NCBI GenBank assembly: GCA_964583765.1
Contig: CAZOWW010000013.1
Location: forward strand, 6,653-70,652
Origin: CAZOWW01 sp964583765
GTDB taxonomy: Bacteria > Actinomycetota > Actinomycetes > Actinomycetales > Kineosporiaceae
Direction of reading: 5' to 3'
DNA length: 64,000 nt
The notes beneath the pieces were generated by a model that was given only the letters and a program-made list of their open reading frames with translations, was not told where the DNA came from and did not search any database. Every line of letters starts with the position of its first letter. The first letter of the stretch is position 1. Positions 52,041-60,936 of this stretch are shown piece after piece. The translations under genes were made by a program, and so were the position numbers.

Positions 52041-54025
52041 ATACCCCGGACCTCCCCACCGAGGCCGGGCTCGACCAGCCGGACGCCGGCCCCGGACTCC
52101 CCGACGAGATGCGCCTGGCCCGGACGAACCTGAGCCCTGTCCTCCTCGACGAGGCGGTACCCGATCAAGCCGGGTTCGATCAGACCCTGCTCGATCAGAC
52201 CGGATTCGACGAGACCGGATTCGACGAGACCGGATTCGATCAGGAACGTGGGGAGCTGGTCCGCCGGTTGCGCCGGGCTCTCGACCGCGGACGGCGCCTT
52301 CTGGAACTCACCCAGGAACTCGCCGGGTCGTTGACCACCGTGGACGTGGCGGACACCGCGACCGAGCACGCGCGGCGGGTGACCGGCTGTGCCTTCGCGG
52401 GCGTGGCCCTGGCCGAGCGCGGCGGACGCCGGCTGCGCTTCGTCAGCGCGGACCCGCCGCTGCAGGACGACTTCGCCACCTGGGGAGAGGTGTCTCTGGA
52501 CCAGGACACCCCCAGCACCGCGGCGCAGCGGCTGCGACACCCGGTGTTCTGCGACCGCCCGCACGAGATCGCCGAGCGGTACCCGCTGCTCGGAGCGCGC
52601 GGGACGACCGCCACGGCGCACCTGCCGTTGCTGTCCGGGACCGGGTCCCCACTGGGCGTCCTGGCCATGGTCTGGGACGACGCGACCGCCCTGGGCGTCG
52701 AGGAACGGGAGTACCTGACCACCCTGGCCGGGCACTGCGCCCAGGCCCTCGAACGGGCCCAGCTCATCGAGCAGCAGCAGACCGTGGCCGACGCCCTGCA
52801 GCGCGCGGTCCTGCCCGACGAGTTGCCCGCGCCCCGCGGGTGGCAGCTCAGCGCCCGCTACGTGCCGGCGACGAGCGGCATCGAGGTCGGTGGGGACTGG
52901 TTCGACGCCTTCCGCCTGCCGGACGGTCGGCTCGCCGTGGCGGTCGGCGACGCGAGCGGTCACGGGCTGCCCGCGGCCCGGGTGATGAGCATGCTGCGCA
53001 ACGCCCTGCGGGCCTACGCGCTGCTCGGCGAGGGTCCAGCCGCCGTGCTGACCCGTCTCGACCGGCTGCTCGGGTTGCTCGAGCCCGAGGCCCTGGCCAC
53101 CGCGGTCTACCTGGAGCTCGATCCCGTGACCGGCTTCGGCTACTGGGCGTCGGCAGGGCACCCGCCCATGGTGTGGTGCCGCCGGTACGGGCGGTTCCTG
53201 GAGCAGGAGCAGGATCTCGATCCGCCGCTGGGGTGCGGCCTGCCCGACGGCGTCCGGGAACACCGGATGCACCTGTCCCCCGGCGAGGCACTCCTGTTGT
53301 ACACGGACGGCCTGGTCGAACGCCGCGGGCAGGACCTGGACGACGGGTTGGACGCTCTCGTGGAGGCCACCCGCCGCCTGTGGCCCTCGTGCGACGCGGA
53401 CGCGGCCCGATCGGTCGGCGAGCTGCATCCCACCTCCGCGGACGAGCTCGGTGCCCGCGTGGACGGGGTGATCAGCGCCGTGCTCGGCACGGCCGGGTTC
53501 GACGACGACGTCTGCCTGCTCGCCCTGCGCCGGCTCCCGCCCCCGGGCTCCCGCGAGTCGTCCGCGGAATCGCCGGACGAGTACGAACCCAACCGACAGC
53601 TCCGGCAGACCCTCCAGCCACGGCCGCGGGCCGCGGGTGAGGCCCGCCGGACGGTCACCGATGCCCTCTCACGCTGGGGACTGGCCTGGCTCGCGGAGTC
53701 GACCGCCCTCATCGTCAGTGAACTCGTCACCAACGCGATCACCCACGCCCACAGCGTGACGATCCTCGATCTGGAACTGACCGACCACTGGTTGCAGGTC
53801 AGCGTCACGGACACCAGCCGGGCTCTGCCCCAGCTACGGACCCCCGAACCGGTCGCCGAGCACGGGCGAGGCGTCTACCTGATCAACCTGCTGGCCACCC
53901 GCTGGGGGGTCGAGCACCTCGCGTCCGGCAAGCGGATCTGGGCGCAGCTCGATCTGTCGGGCGACGACGCGCCGGCGGCGATCCGCCCGGACACCGCGCT
54001 CCCTTTCACCACCGCACGTCCCTGA
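52037..54025 (+). CDS. GAF - PP2C (SpoIIE-like) - HATPase fusion regulatory phosphatase
   Basis: 662 residues. A repetitive acidic N-terminus (AGFDQTLLDQTGFDETGFDETGF) is followed by a coiled-coil helix, GAF domain (about 85-250), PP2C/SpoIIE phosphatase (ALQRAVLPDELP, GGDWFDAF, AVGDASGHGLPAA, YWASAGHPP, LLLYTDGLVERR, DDDVCLLALRR; about 255-490) and a C-terminal HATPase_c/anti-sigma kinase-like domain (SELVTNAITHAHS, GRGVYLINLLATRWGVE). This combination is common in actinomycetes for partner-switching control of sigma factors. No STAS protein is adjacent. GTG overlaps the upstream stop. Confidence 0.93.
   Translation: MNTPDLPTEAGLDQPDAGPGLPDEMRLARTNLSPVLLDEAVPDQAGFDQTLLDQTGFDETGFDETGFDQERGELVRRLRRALDRGRRLLELTQELAGSLTTVDVADTATEHARRVTGCAFAGVALAERGGRRLRFVSADPPLQDDFATWGEVSLDQDTPSTAAQRLRHPVFCDRPHEIAERYPLLGARGTTATAHLPLLSGTGSPLGVLAMVWDDATALGVEEREYLTTLAGHCAQALERAQLIEQQQTVADALQRAVLPDELPAPRGWQLSARYVPATSGIEVGGDWFDAFRLPDGRLAVAVGDASGHGLPAARVMSMLRNALRAYALLGEGPAAVLTRLDRLLGLLEPEALATAVYLELDPVTGFGYWASAGHPPMVWCRRYGRFLEQEQDLDPPLGCGLPDGVREHRMHLSPGEALLLYTDGLVERRGQDLDDGLDALVEATRRLWPSCDADAARSVGELHPTSADELGARVDGVISAVLGTAGFDDDVCLLALRRLPPPGSRESSAESPDEYEPNRQLRQTLQPRPRAAGEARRTVTDALSRWGLAWLAESTALIVSELVTNAITHAHSVTILDLELTDHWLQVSVTDTSRALPQLRTPEPVAEHGRGVYLINLLATRWGVEHLASGKRIWAQLDLSGDDAPAAIRPDTALPFTTARP
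52171..52243 (+). repeat. 15-bp repeats encoding GFDET in the phosphatase gene
   Basis: About four units (TTCGACGAGACCGGA and variants TTCGATCAGACC) in frame near the 5' end of the gene. Confidence 0.85.
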
Positions 54026-54101
54026 GACCGGGTGGCGCCGGGACCGCACGTCCCCGGCTCCGCTCCCGCGCCGGCTCCCGGTCACCCGACCGGGTTCCCG
54101 A

Positions 54102-55712
54102 TCACTCCCACTCGATGGTGCCCGGCGGCTTGCTCGTGACGTCGAGCACCACGCGGTTGACCCCGTCGACCTCGTTCGTGATGCGGGTGGAGATGTGCGC
54201 GATCAGCTCGTAGGGCAGCCGGGACCAGTCGGCGGTCATCGCGTCCTCGCTGCTGACCGGCCGCAGCACCACCGGGTGACCGTAGGTGCGCCCGTCCCCC
54301 TGCACGCCCACGGACCGGATGTCCGCGAGGAGCACGACCGGACACTGCCAGATCTCGCCGTCCAGCCCGGCGCGGGTGAGTTCCTCGCGCACGATCGCGT
54401 CCGCCGCCCGCAGGGTGTCCAGCCGCTCGCGGGTGACCTCTCCGATGATCCGGATGCCCAGCCCTGGGCCGGGGAAGGGCTGACGCCCCACGATCTGGTC
54501 GGGCAGGTCCAGCATCCGTCCGACCGCGCGGACCTCGTCCTTGAACAGCGTCCGGAGCGGCTCGACCAGCTCGAACTGCAGGTCGTCGGGCAGCCCACCC
54601 ACGTTGTGGTGGCTCTTGATCGTGGCGGCCCCCTCGCCACCCCCCGACTCCACGACGTCCGGGTAGAGCGTGCCCTGCACGAGGAAGCGCACCTGCTCCC
54701 CGTGTCCCTGACCGGCCTCGGCGGCGGCCTCGGCGACGACCTCCCGGGCGGCGTCCTCGAAGACACGGATGAACTCGCGGCCGATCGTCTTGCGCTTGTC
54801 CTCGGGCTCGCTCAGCCCGGCCAGGGCGTCCAGGAACCGGTCGGCGGCGTCCACGACCTTCAGGCGCACCCCAGTGGCGGCGACGAAGTCACGCTCCACC
54901 TGCTCGGCCTCCCCCGACCGCAGCAGGCCGTGGTCGACGAACACACAGGTCAACTGGTCACCGACGGCGCGCTGCACGAGGGCGGCAGCGACCGCCGAGT
55001 CGACCCCGCCGGACAGGCCGCAGATCACGCGAGCGTCGCCGACCTGGGCCCGGATGCGGGCGACCTGCTCCTCGACGACATTGCCGATCGTCCAGTCGGG
55101 GGCGATACCGGCCCCGTCCCGCAGGAAGTTCTCCAGCACCTGCTGACCGAACTCGGAGTGGCGCACCTCGGGATGCCACTGCACCCCGAAGAGCCGCCGC
55201 CGCTGGTCCTCGAACGCCGCCACGGGCGAGCCCGCGGTGCGTGCCACCACGTCGAAGCCCTCGGGCGCGGTGTGGACGGCATCCCCGTGGCTCATCCAGA
55301 CGAGCTGTTCCCGGGGCTGGGCCGCGAGCAGGGTGGACGCCGCGGGCACGACGGTCACCGTGGTGCGGCCGTACTCGCGCAGCCCGGTGCGATCCACCCG
55401 GCCGCCCAGGGCCAGGGCCATCGCGTGGAAGCCGTAGCAGATGCCCAGCACCGGCACGCCCGCCTCGAACAGGGCGGGATCGATCCGCGGCGCGCGGTCC
55501 GCGTACACGCTGGCCGGGCCGCCGGACAGGATGATCGCGGCGGGGTCTCGCTCGAGCATGCGGGCCACCGACCAGGTGTGCGGCACGATCTCGGAGTAGA
55601 CCTTCGCCTCACGCACCCGGCGGGCGATCAACTGGGCGTACTGGGCCCCGAAGTCCACCACCAGCACCGGACGATGCGATGCGTGGTCGGCCAGGTCGCT
55701 GCGCTCGCTCAC
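54102..55712 (-). CDS. guaA: GMP synthase (glutamine-hydrolysing)
   Basis: 536 residues. Class I glutamine amidotransferase domain (VVDFGAQYAQLIARR, ILSGGPASVY, nucleophile Cys in GICYGFHAM, GVQWHPEV His/Glu), ATP pyrophosphatase domain (GLSGGVDSAVAAALV), and C-terminal dimerisation domain ending VTSKPPGTIEWE. Converts XMP to GMP. Downstream of guaB/guaB3 in the same direction, with other genes between. Confidence 0.98.
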   Translation of the reverse strand: MSERSDLADHASHRPVLVVDFGAQYAQLIARRVREAKVYSEIVPHTWSVARMLERDPAAIILSGGPASVYADRAPRIDPALFEAGVPVLGICYGFHAMALALGGRVDRTGLREYGRTTVTVVPAASTLLAAQPREQLVWMSHGDAVHTAPEGFDVVARTAGSPVAAFEDQRRRLFGVQWHPEVRHSEFGQQVLENFLRDGAGIAPDWTIGNVVEEQVARIRAQVGDARVICGLSGGVDSAVAAALVQRAVGDQLTCVFVDHGLLRSGEAEQVERDFVAATGVRLKVVDAADRFLDALAGLSEPEDKRKTIGREFIRVFEDAAREVVAEAAAEAGQGHGEQVRFLVQGTLYPDVVESGGGEGAATIKSHHNVGGLPDDLQFELVEPLRTLFKDEVRAVGRMLDLPDQIVGRQPFPGPGLGIRIIGEVTRERLDTLRAADAIVREELTRAGLDGEIWQCPVVLLADIRSVGVQGDGRTYGHPVVLRPVSSEDAMTADWSRLPYELIAHISTRITNEVDGVNRVVLDVTSKPPGTIEWE

Positions 55713-55857
55713 CCAGGCAGCCTACTGGCGGGTGAGCCCGTCCCCGGATCGGGGCCACCGGCACCCGGCGGGGTAGGCGTTCCGCTCCTCGAGACCACGA
55801 AATCGACCGCGACCGCCGCTCCGACCTCGAGGTCGGGCGATGCCGGGACGGTGCGCC

Positions 55858-56238
55858 TCAACGAACAGCGGCGCCGGGCAGCGGGACGCTGTTCGCGCGC
55901 AGGCGCGGGAGCAGCTGAGCCGTGACCCAGCGCTCGGCCACGAAGGACATGAAGGGCACCGTCCCGGCCAGCACCACCAGGATCATCCGGACGGTGTGCA
56001 GGCGGGTACGCAACCACAGATCCACCGAGACCACCACGTAGGCCAGATACAGATAGCCGTGGGTCACCGGGATCCAGGTCCGTCCCCCGGGCAGCCACCG
56101 GCCGAGTCCGGGCTCCTCGGAGAAGCTCCCGCCGTCGCGGACCTGCCAGAGCTGCACCAGCACGTGCAGGGTCAGCAGGAGCAGGAAGACGCCGGTCGCC
56201 CAGGCCAGGAACCGGTAGCGGGTGAGGGCACTATGCAC
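55858..56238 (-). CDS. DUF3817 membrane protein
   Basis: 126 residues with three membrane helices (about 8-30, 62-80, 85-105) and the HGYLYLAYVV and MILVVLAGTVPFMSFVAERWV motifs of DUF3817. Often encoded near guaA or SURF1 in actinobacteria. GTG at 56238 with AAGGAG; it overlaps the SURF1 gene end by 8 bp. Confidence 0.88.
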   Translation of the reverse strand: MHSALTRYRFLAWATGVFLLLLTLHVLVQLWQVRDGGSFSEEPGLGRWLPGGRTWIPVTHGYLYLAYVVVSVDLWLRTRLHTVRMILVVLAGTVPFMSFVAERWVTAQLLPRLRANSVPLPGAAVR

Positions 56239-57214
56239 GGGACGGCTCCTTCGGCACGGCGGACGGGGCGGGAACAGCTGACGCGGCGGGCACGGCGGAC
56301 GGGACGAGCACGGCGGACGGGGCGGGAACAGCTGACGCGGCGGGCACGGCGGGAACAACGGGCGAAGCGAGCACGGTGGACGAGGCCACCGGGTCGTTCC
56401 TGGAGGGAACGGATGCGGGATCGGGGCCCGGCAACACCCCACGGTGGTCGTCGCGGACAAGTCGCCACCAGAACAGCAGGCCGAATGCCGCGAACAGCCA
56501 CCACTGCACCGCGTAGGAGAGGTTCTGCAATGCCAGCCCACCACCGGACGGCGGTGTCACGGGCGCCAGCCCGCTCGGGGAGTGTGTCGCCGCGTGCGGA
56601 TCCTGACCCGTGCGGATCACGAATCCGGTGAGCAACGGCCACGGCCACCGGTCCAGCAGGTCCACCACGGCCAGATTGGTCAACTCGTTGCCCGCGAACG
56701 GGCTGGTCCCCTGAGGCCGGTCGGCGGGCGACCGATCCGCGAGGGGCCGATCCGCGGGCGGCTCGGAGGGTTCCAGCACCCCGACCAGCCGGACCGTTCC
56801 TGCGGGTTCGCCCGCAGGAACCGCCGCTGGGCAGGAGGAGCCGGCGGCGCTCACGGGCGACCAGCCCCGTACCACCGGCACCGCGGAGCCGTCGGCCAGT
56901 CGCAGTGGGGCCACCACCCAGCAGCCGGTCAGGCCGTTCCGCAGACGCGGCGTCACGATCACCTGCCGGGACAGGTCCCAGGTGCCGGTGGCGACCACCC
57001 CCCGCCCGACCGCCGAGCCGGGAAAGGCCTGCCGGGCCTGGAGCACGTCGAGCAGTGACGCAGGCGGCGCGGACGCGCGGGACCGGGCCGCCGCCGTCCC
57101 GTTCTGCCGGGCCCGGTCCAGCTGCCAGTCACCGAGCCAGGCCATGACCGTCGCCGCCAGCAGCACGACCGCCAGCAGGGCGAGCCAGCGGGCCTTCAAG
57201 GCCGTGCGCACCAC
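56231..57214 (-). CDS. SURF1-family cytochrome oxidase assembly protein
   Basis: 327 residues. N-terminal helix (about 10-28, ending WLGDWQLDRARQN), a periplasmic SURF1 domain (GVVATGTWDLSRQVIVTPR, WVVAPLRLADG, VVRGW), a second helix (about 238-258, NLSYAVQWWLFAAFGLLFWW), then a cytosolic tail of about 65 residues made of VPAASAVPAPSAV repeats. Aids heme-copper oxidase assembly. GTG at 57214, no clear Shine-Dalgarno. Confidence 0.9.
   Translation of the reverse strand: MVRTALKARWLALLAVVLLAATVMAWLGDWQLDRARQNGTAAARSRASAPPASLLDVLQARQAFPGSAVGRGVVATGTWDLSRQVIVTPRLRNGLTGCWVVAPLRLADGSAVPVVRGWSPVSAAGSSCPAAVPAGEPAGTVRLVGVLEPSEPPADRPLADRSPADRPQGTSPFAGNELTNLAVVDLLDRWPWPLLTGFVIRTGQDPHAATHSPSGLAPVTPPSGGGLALQNLSYAVQWWLFAAFGLLFWWRLVRDDHRGVLPGPDPASVPSRNDPVASSTVLASPVVPAVPAASAVPAPSAVLVPSAVPAASAVPAPSAVPKEPSRA
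56255..56350 (-). repeat. Imperfect 36-bp direct repeats in the SURF1 C-terminus
   Basis: The unit GGCGGGAACAGCTGACGCGG (plus strand) and flanks occur twice with an 18-bp spacer of similar sequence, encoding VPAASAVPAPSAV-type blocks. Confidence 0.8.
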
Positions 57215-57350
57215 GTGGCCACGGTAACCATGGCTCGGAGCTCCGGCTCGTCCAACGAGACCGGCACCACGATCGCCGCGCCGGCCGGACCGCTCCTCGC
57301 GACGGGCGGCTGGACCGGTCCCCGCGACGGGCAGCCGGACGGGCCGCAGG

Positions 57351-57851
57351 TCAGTCGCAGCTCTCCACGCCGGTGATGTGCCAGGCGGTACGGTCCGCGG
57401 TGCGTGCCAGGTCCAGCCGGGCGAGCACGGTGTCCTGGGCGTCCAGCCAGGCCACCATCGCCCGCGACGCCGCGCTCTCTGGCACCTGGTCGAGGTTGAT
57501 CTGGTAACGCTGGGCCCGGTGCCGCGGCTTGCCCTTGCGGTACCAGATCAGCGCGACCTCGTCGAGGCTGCCCGCCGCCCCGGCCACCGAGCCGGTGGGC
57601 GCCGTGGTCCGCGGCACGGCGCAGTCCAGCGACGGGGCCGAGGCCAGAGGTGCACCCATGCCCGGCACCCGAGCAGGTGTCGGGGCACTCGACCCGCCGC
57701 AGCCGCCCAGGGTCACGGCGAGCAGCACCGCGAGCAGCGAGCTCCCGAGAGCCGAGCCGTCGAGGGACCCGGACCGCGACACCGGTCGGGGACGGCGGGG
57801 CAGCCGGACGCGTGCACCCGGCCGAACAGTGTCCTGCGTCACGTCGCTCAC
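57351..57851 (-). CDS. Putative lipoprotein
   Basis: 166 residues from the GTG at 57851. Basic N-region, hydrophobic core and lipobox LGGC near residue 50, then a Ser/Pro spacer and a small domain (SLDEVALIWYRKGKPRHRAQRYQINLDQVPESAAS) with four Cys in total. Not recognised. Immediately upstream of the SURF1 gene on the other side of a 136-bp gap; weak ribosome site. An alternative GTG lies 9 bp downstream. Confidence 0.65.
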   Translation of the reverse strand: MSDVTQDTVRPGARVRLPRRPRPVSRSGSLDGSALGSSLLAVLLAVTLGGCGGSSAPTPARVPGMGAPLASAPSLDCAVPRTTAPTGSVAGAAGSLDEVALIWYRKGKPRHRAQRYQINLDQVPESAASRAMVAWLDAQDTVLARLDLARTADRTAWHITGVESCD

Positions 57852-57994
57852 GCCGGGGGACGTTAGCCCGCAGCGACGATCACGGCCAGGGTCTGTGCCC
57901 ACCGGACGGCGAGGTCGGGGCCTCACGCGCCGAACGGTCCCCGGTCGGTGAGTCGGGCCGGGCCCTGCGGGTGGCCGAGCGGCCGGCGAACGCC

Positions 57995-59116
57995 TCAGCT
58001 CGGCCGGTGCGGGGCGACGACGACCTCCACCCGCTGGAACTCCTTCACATCGGAGTACCCCGTGGTGGCCATCGCCCGGCGCAGCGCGCCGATCAGGTTC
58101 GTCGTGCCGTCGGCCAGACGCCCGGGCCCGAGGAGGATCTCCTCCAGGGAGCCCACGGTGCCCATGTGCACGCGTTCCCCACGCGGCACCAACGGGTGGT
58201 AGGCCTCCGGTCCCCAGTGGAAACCGGCTCCGGGTGCCTCCACCGCGCGGGAGAGCGCCGTGCCGAGCATGACGGCGTCGGCCCCGCAGGCCAGCGCCTT
58301 CACCAGATCACCGGACCGGCTCATGCCGCCGTCCGCGATCACGTGGACGTAGCGACCGCCCGACTCGTCGAGGTAGTCGCGCCGGGCGGCGGCCACATCC
58401 GCAATCGCGGTGGCCATCGGGGCCTGGATGCCCAGGGCGTCCCGCGTGGTGTGCGTGGCGCCGCCACCGAAGCCGACGAGCACCCCGGCCGCCCCGGTCC
58501 GCATGAGGTGCAGGGCCGCGGTGTAGGTCGCGCAGCCCCCCACGATCACCGGCACGTCGAGTTCGTAGATGAAGCGCTTGAGGTTCAGCGGCTCGGCCCG
58601 GCCCGAGACGTGCTCGGCACTCACCGTCGTGCCACGGATCACGAACAGGTCCACCCCGGCGTCCACCACGGTCTTCCAGAACTGCTGGGTGCGCTGGGGC
58701 GACAGCCGACCGGCCACGGTGACCCCGGCCTCGCGGATCTCGCGGAGCCGCTCCACGATCAGGTCCGGCTGGATCGGTGCGGAGTACACCTCCTGCAGCC
58801 GCCGGGTCACCGCACTCGCCTCGAGCGAGGAGACCTCGGCGAGCAGCGGTTCCGGGTCCTCGTACCGGGTCCACAGCCCTTCGAGATCGAGCACGCCGAG
58901 GCCGCCGAGCCGGCCCAGGGCCACCGCGCTGGCCGGCGACATCACCGAGTCCATGGGCGCCGCCACGACCGGCAACTCGAACCGGTAGGCGTCGATCTGC
59001 CAGGCGACCGAGACCTCCTCGGGGTCCCGCGTCCGGCGGCTGGGCACGATGGCCACGTCGTCGAAGGTGTACGCCCGCCGTCCGCGCTTGCCCCGGCCGA
59101 TCTCGATCTCGTTCAC
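57995..59116 (-). CDS. guaB3: GuaB3-family IMP dehydrogenase-related protein
   Basis: 373 residues. IMPDH/GMPR barrel: TFDDVAIVPSRRTRD, VAAPMDSVMSP, VIVGGCATYTAAL, GIQAPMATAIADV, HVIADGGM, GADAVMLGTALS. No CBS domains. The segment equivalent to the catalytic loop reads IRGTTVSAEHV without the usual Cys, so it may not be a dehydrogenase; cyanobacterial GuaB3 has GMP reductase activity, but that need not apply here. The GTG at 59116 is preceded by TAGCCT seven bases away (leaderless). Downstream of guaB. Confidence 0.92.
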   Translation of the reverse strand: MNEIEIGRGKRGRRAYTFDDVAIVPSRRTRDPEEVSVAWQIDAYRFELPVVAAPMDSVMSPASAVALGRLGGLGVLDLEGLWTRYEDPEPLLAEVSSLEASAVTRRLQEVYSAPIQPDLIVERLREIREAGVTVAGRLSPQRTQQFWKTVVDAGVDLFVIRGTTVSAEHVSGRAEPLNLKRFIYELDVPVIVGGCATYTAALHLMRTGAAGVLVGFGGGATHTTRDALGIQAPMATAIADVAAARRDYLDESGGRYVHVIADGGMSRSGDLVKALACGADAVMLGTALSRAVEAPGAGFHWGPEAYHPLVPRGERVHMGTVGSLEEILLGPGRLADGTTNLIGALRRAMATTGYSDVKEFQRVEVVVAPHRPS

Positions 59117-59324
59117 ACCGGTCAGGCTATCGGCCGCCCGCTCACACCCGGGTGCGGGCCGCCCCGTGGGGCGGGCGGGTCGCGTGCTAGCGCAGGCCAG
59201 TCCGATGACGTGCCGGCCGATGGCCTGCTGGCGCAGGCCGGGTCAGTGGCGTGCTGACAGGGAACAGGTCGGTCGCGTGCCGGCGACGGGCAGGTCGGCG
59301 GCCCCGGCCGCACTCGGTGGGACG

Positions 59325-60827
59325 TCAGCGGGACGAGTAGTTCGGCGCCTCGATGGTCATCTGGATGTCGTGCGGGTGGCTCTCCTTGAGCCCGGCCGCG
59401 GTGATCCGCACGAACCGGCCGCGTTCCTGCAGCTGCGGGACCGTCCACGCCCCGACGTAGAACATGGACTGCCGCAGCCCGCCGACCAGCTGGTAGGCGA
59501 CCGCCGAGAGCGGCCCACGGTAGGGAACCTGGCCCTCGATACCCTCAGGAATGATCTTGTCGTCACCGCTGACGTCCACCTGGAAGTAGCGGTCCTTCGA
59601 GTAGGACACCTTGCCGCGCGACGCCATCGCCCCGAGCGAGCCCATGCCACGGTAGGACTTGAACTGCTTGCCGTTGACGAAGACCAGCTCACCGGGGCTC
59701 TCGTCGCAACCGGCGAGCAGCGAGCCGAGCATGACCGTGTCGGCCCCGGCCACCAGGGCCTTGGCGATGTCCCCCGAGTACTGCAGCCCGCCATCCCCGA
59801 TCACCGGCACGCCGGCCGGGCGGCACACCGAGGCCGCCTCGTGGATCGCGGTGATCTGTGGCACTCCGACCCCGGCGACCACCCGCGTGGTGCAGATCGA
59901 GCCCGGTCCCACGCCCACCTTGACGCCGTCCACCCCGGCCTCCACGAGTGCCTGGGCTCCGGCCCGGGTCGCCACGTTGCCGCCGATGATCTGCACGTCC
60001 CGGGTGGCCGGGTCGGACTTCAGCCGGCGCACCAGGTCGAGCAGCAGCCGGGCCTGTCCGTTCGCGGTGTCCGGGACGAGGACGTCGACCCCTGCTTCCA
60101 CGAGCGCGGTGGCCCGTTGCCAGGAGTCGCCGAAGAAGCCGATCGCCGCGGCCACGCGCAACCGGCTCTGCGCGTCCTTGGTGGCGCCCGGGTACTGCTC
60201 GGTCTTCACGAAGTCCTTGACCGTGATCAACCCGGCCAGACGACCCTGGTCGTCCACGATCGGCAGCTTCTCGATCTTGTGCTTGGCCAGCAGCGCCGCC
60301 GCGTCGCTCGACTTGATGCCCACGGGCGCGGTCACCAGCGGCATCGGCGTCATCAGCTCGCGCACGCGCCGGGTGGCGAACTCGGCGCCCGGCACGAAGA
60401 GCAGGTCACGGTTGGTGATGATGCCCAGCAGGATCCGGTTCTCGTCGACCACGGGCAGGCCGGAGACCCGGTACGTTCCGCAAAGCTTGTCCAGTTCGGC
60501 CAGGGTGGCGTCCGGGCCCACGGTGACGGGGTCGGAGACCATGCCGGACTCGGACCGCTTGACGAGGTCGACCTGGTGGGCCTGGGCCTCGATCGACAGG
60601 TTGCGGTGCAGCACGCCGATCCCGCCCTGGCGGGCCATCGCGATGGCCATCCGCGCCTCGGTCACGGTGTCCATGGCCGCGGAGAGCATGGGGATGCTGA
60701 CGGTGATCTCGCGGGTCAGTCGGGAACTGGTGTCCACCTCGGAGGGGATGACGTCGGTCTCCTGCGGGAGGAGCAGGACGTCGTCGAAGGTCAGACCAGT
60801 GGCTGCGAACGGGTCATGCTCACTCAC
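59325..60827 (-). CDS. guaB: IMP dehydrogenase
   Basis: 500 residues. Barrel with two CBS domains (about 95-215), LTFDDVLLLP, catalytic Cys loop GVGPGSICTTR, IGDGGLQYSGDIAKAL, GMGSLGAM and YRG flap. Rate-limiting step to XMP. GTG at 60827. Upstream gene on the same strand is the rsdA-like anti-sigma gene; guaB3 follows 209 bp downstream. Confidence 0.98.
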   Translation of the reverse strand: MSEHDPFAATGLTFDDVLLLPQETDVIPSEVDTSSRLTREITVSIPMLSAAMDTVTEARMAIAMARQGGIGVLHRNLSIEAQAHQVDLVKRSESGMVSDPVTVGPDATLAELDKLCGTYRVSGLPVVDENRILLGIITNRDLLFVPGAEFATRRVRELMTPMPLVTAPVGIKSSDAAALLAKHKIEKLPIVDDQGRLAGLITVKDFVKTEQYPGATKDAQSRLRVAAAIGFFGDSWQRATALVEAGVDVLVPDTANGQARLLLDLVRRLKSDPATRDVQIIGGNVATRAGAQALVEAGVDGVKVGVGPGSICTTRVVAGVGVPQITAIHEAASVCRPAGVPVIGDGGLQYSGDIAKALVAGADTVMLGSLLAGCDESPGELVFVNGKQFKSYRGMGSLGAMASRGKVSYSKDRYFQVDVSGDDKIIPEGIEGQVPYRGPLSAVAYQLVGGLRQSMFYVGAWTVPQLQERGRFVRITAAGLKESHPHDIQMTIEAPNYSSR

Positions 60828-60888
60828 GTCGGCAACGCCTTCCGGATCACGGGAGCAGGCCGGCCCGTGAGGGCCTGGGGTTCTCCCG

Positions 60889-60917
60889 ATGCTAGCGGGC
60901 CTACCGACACGGCCAAA
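60889..60917 (-). promoter_or_regulatory. Predicted guaB promoter
   Basis: TTTGGC (60912-60917), a 17-bp spacer and TAGCAT (60889-60894) on the minus strand, giving a leader of about 55 bases before the guaB GTG. Confidence 0.5.
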
Positions 60918-60936
60918 AAGCCGCCGGGAGACGGCG

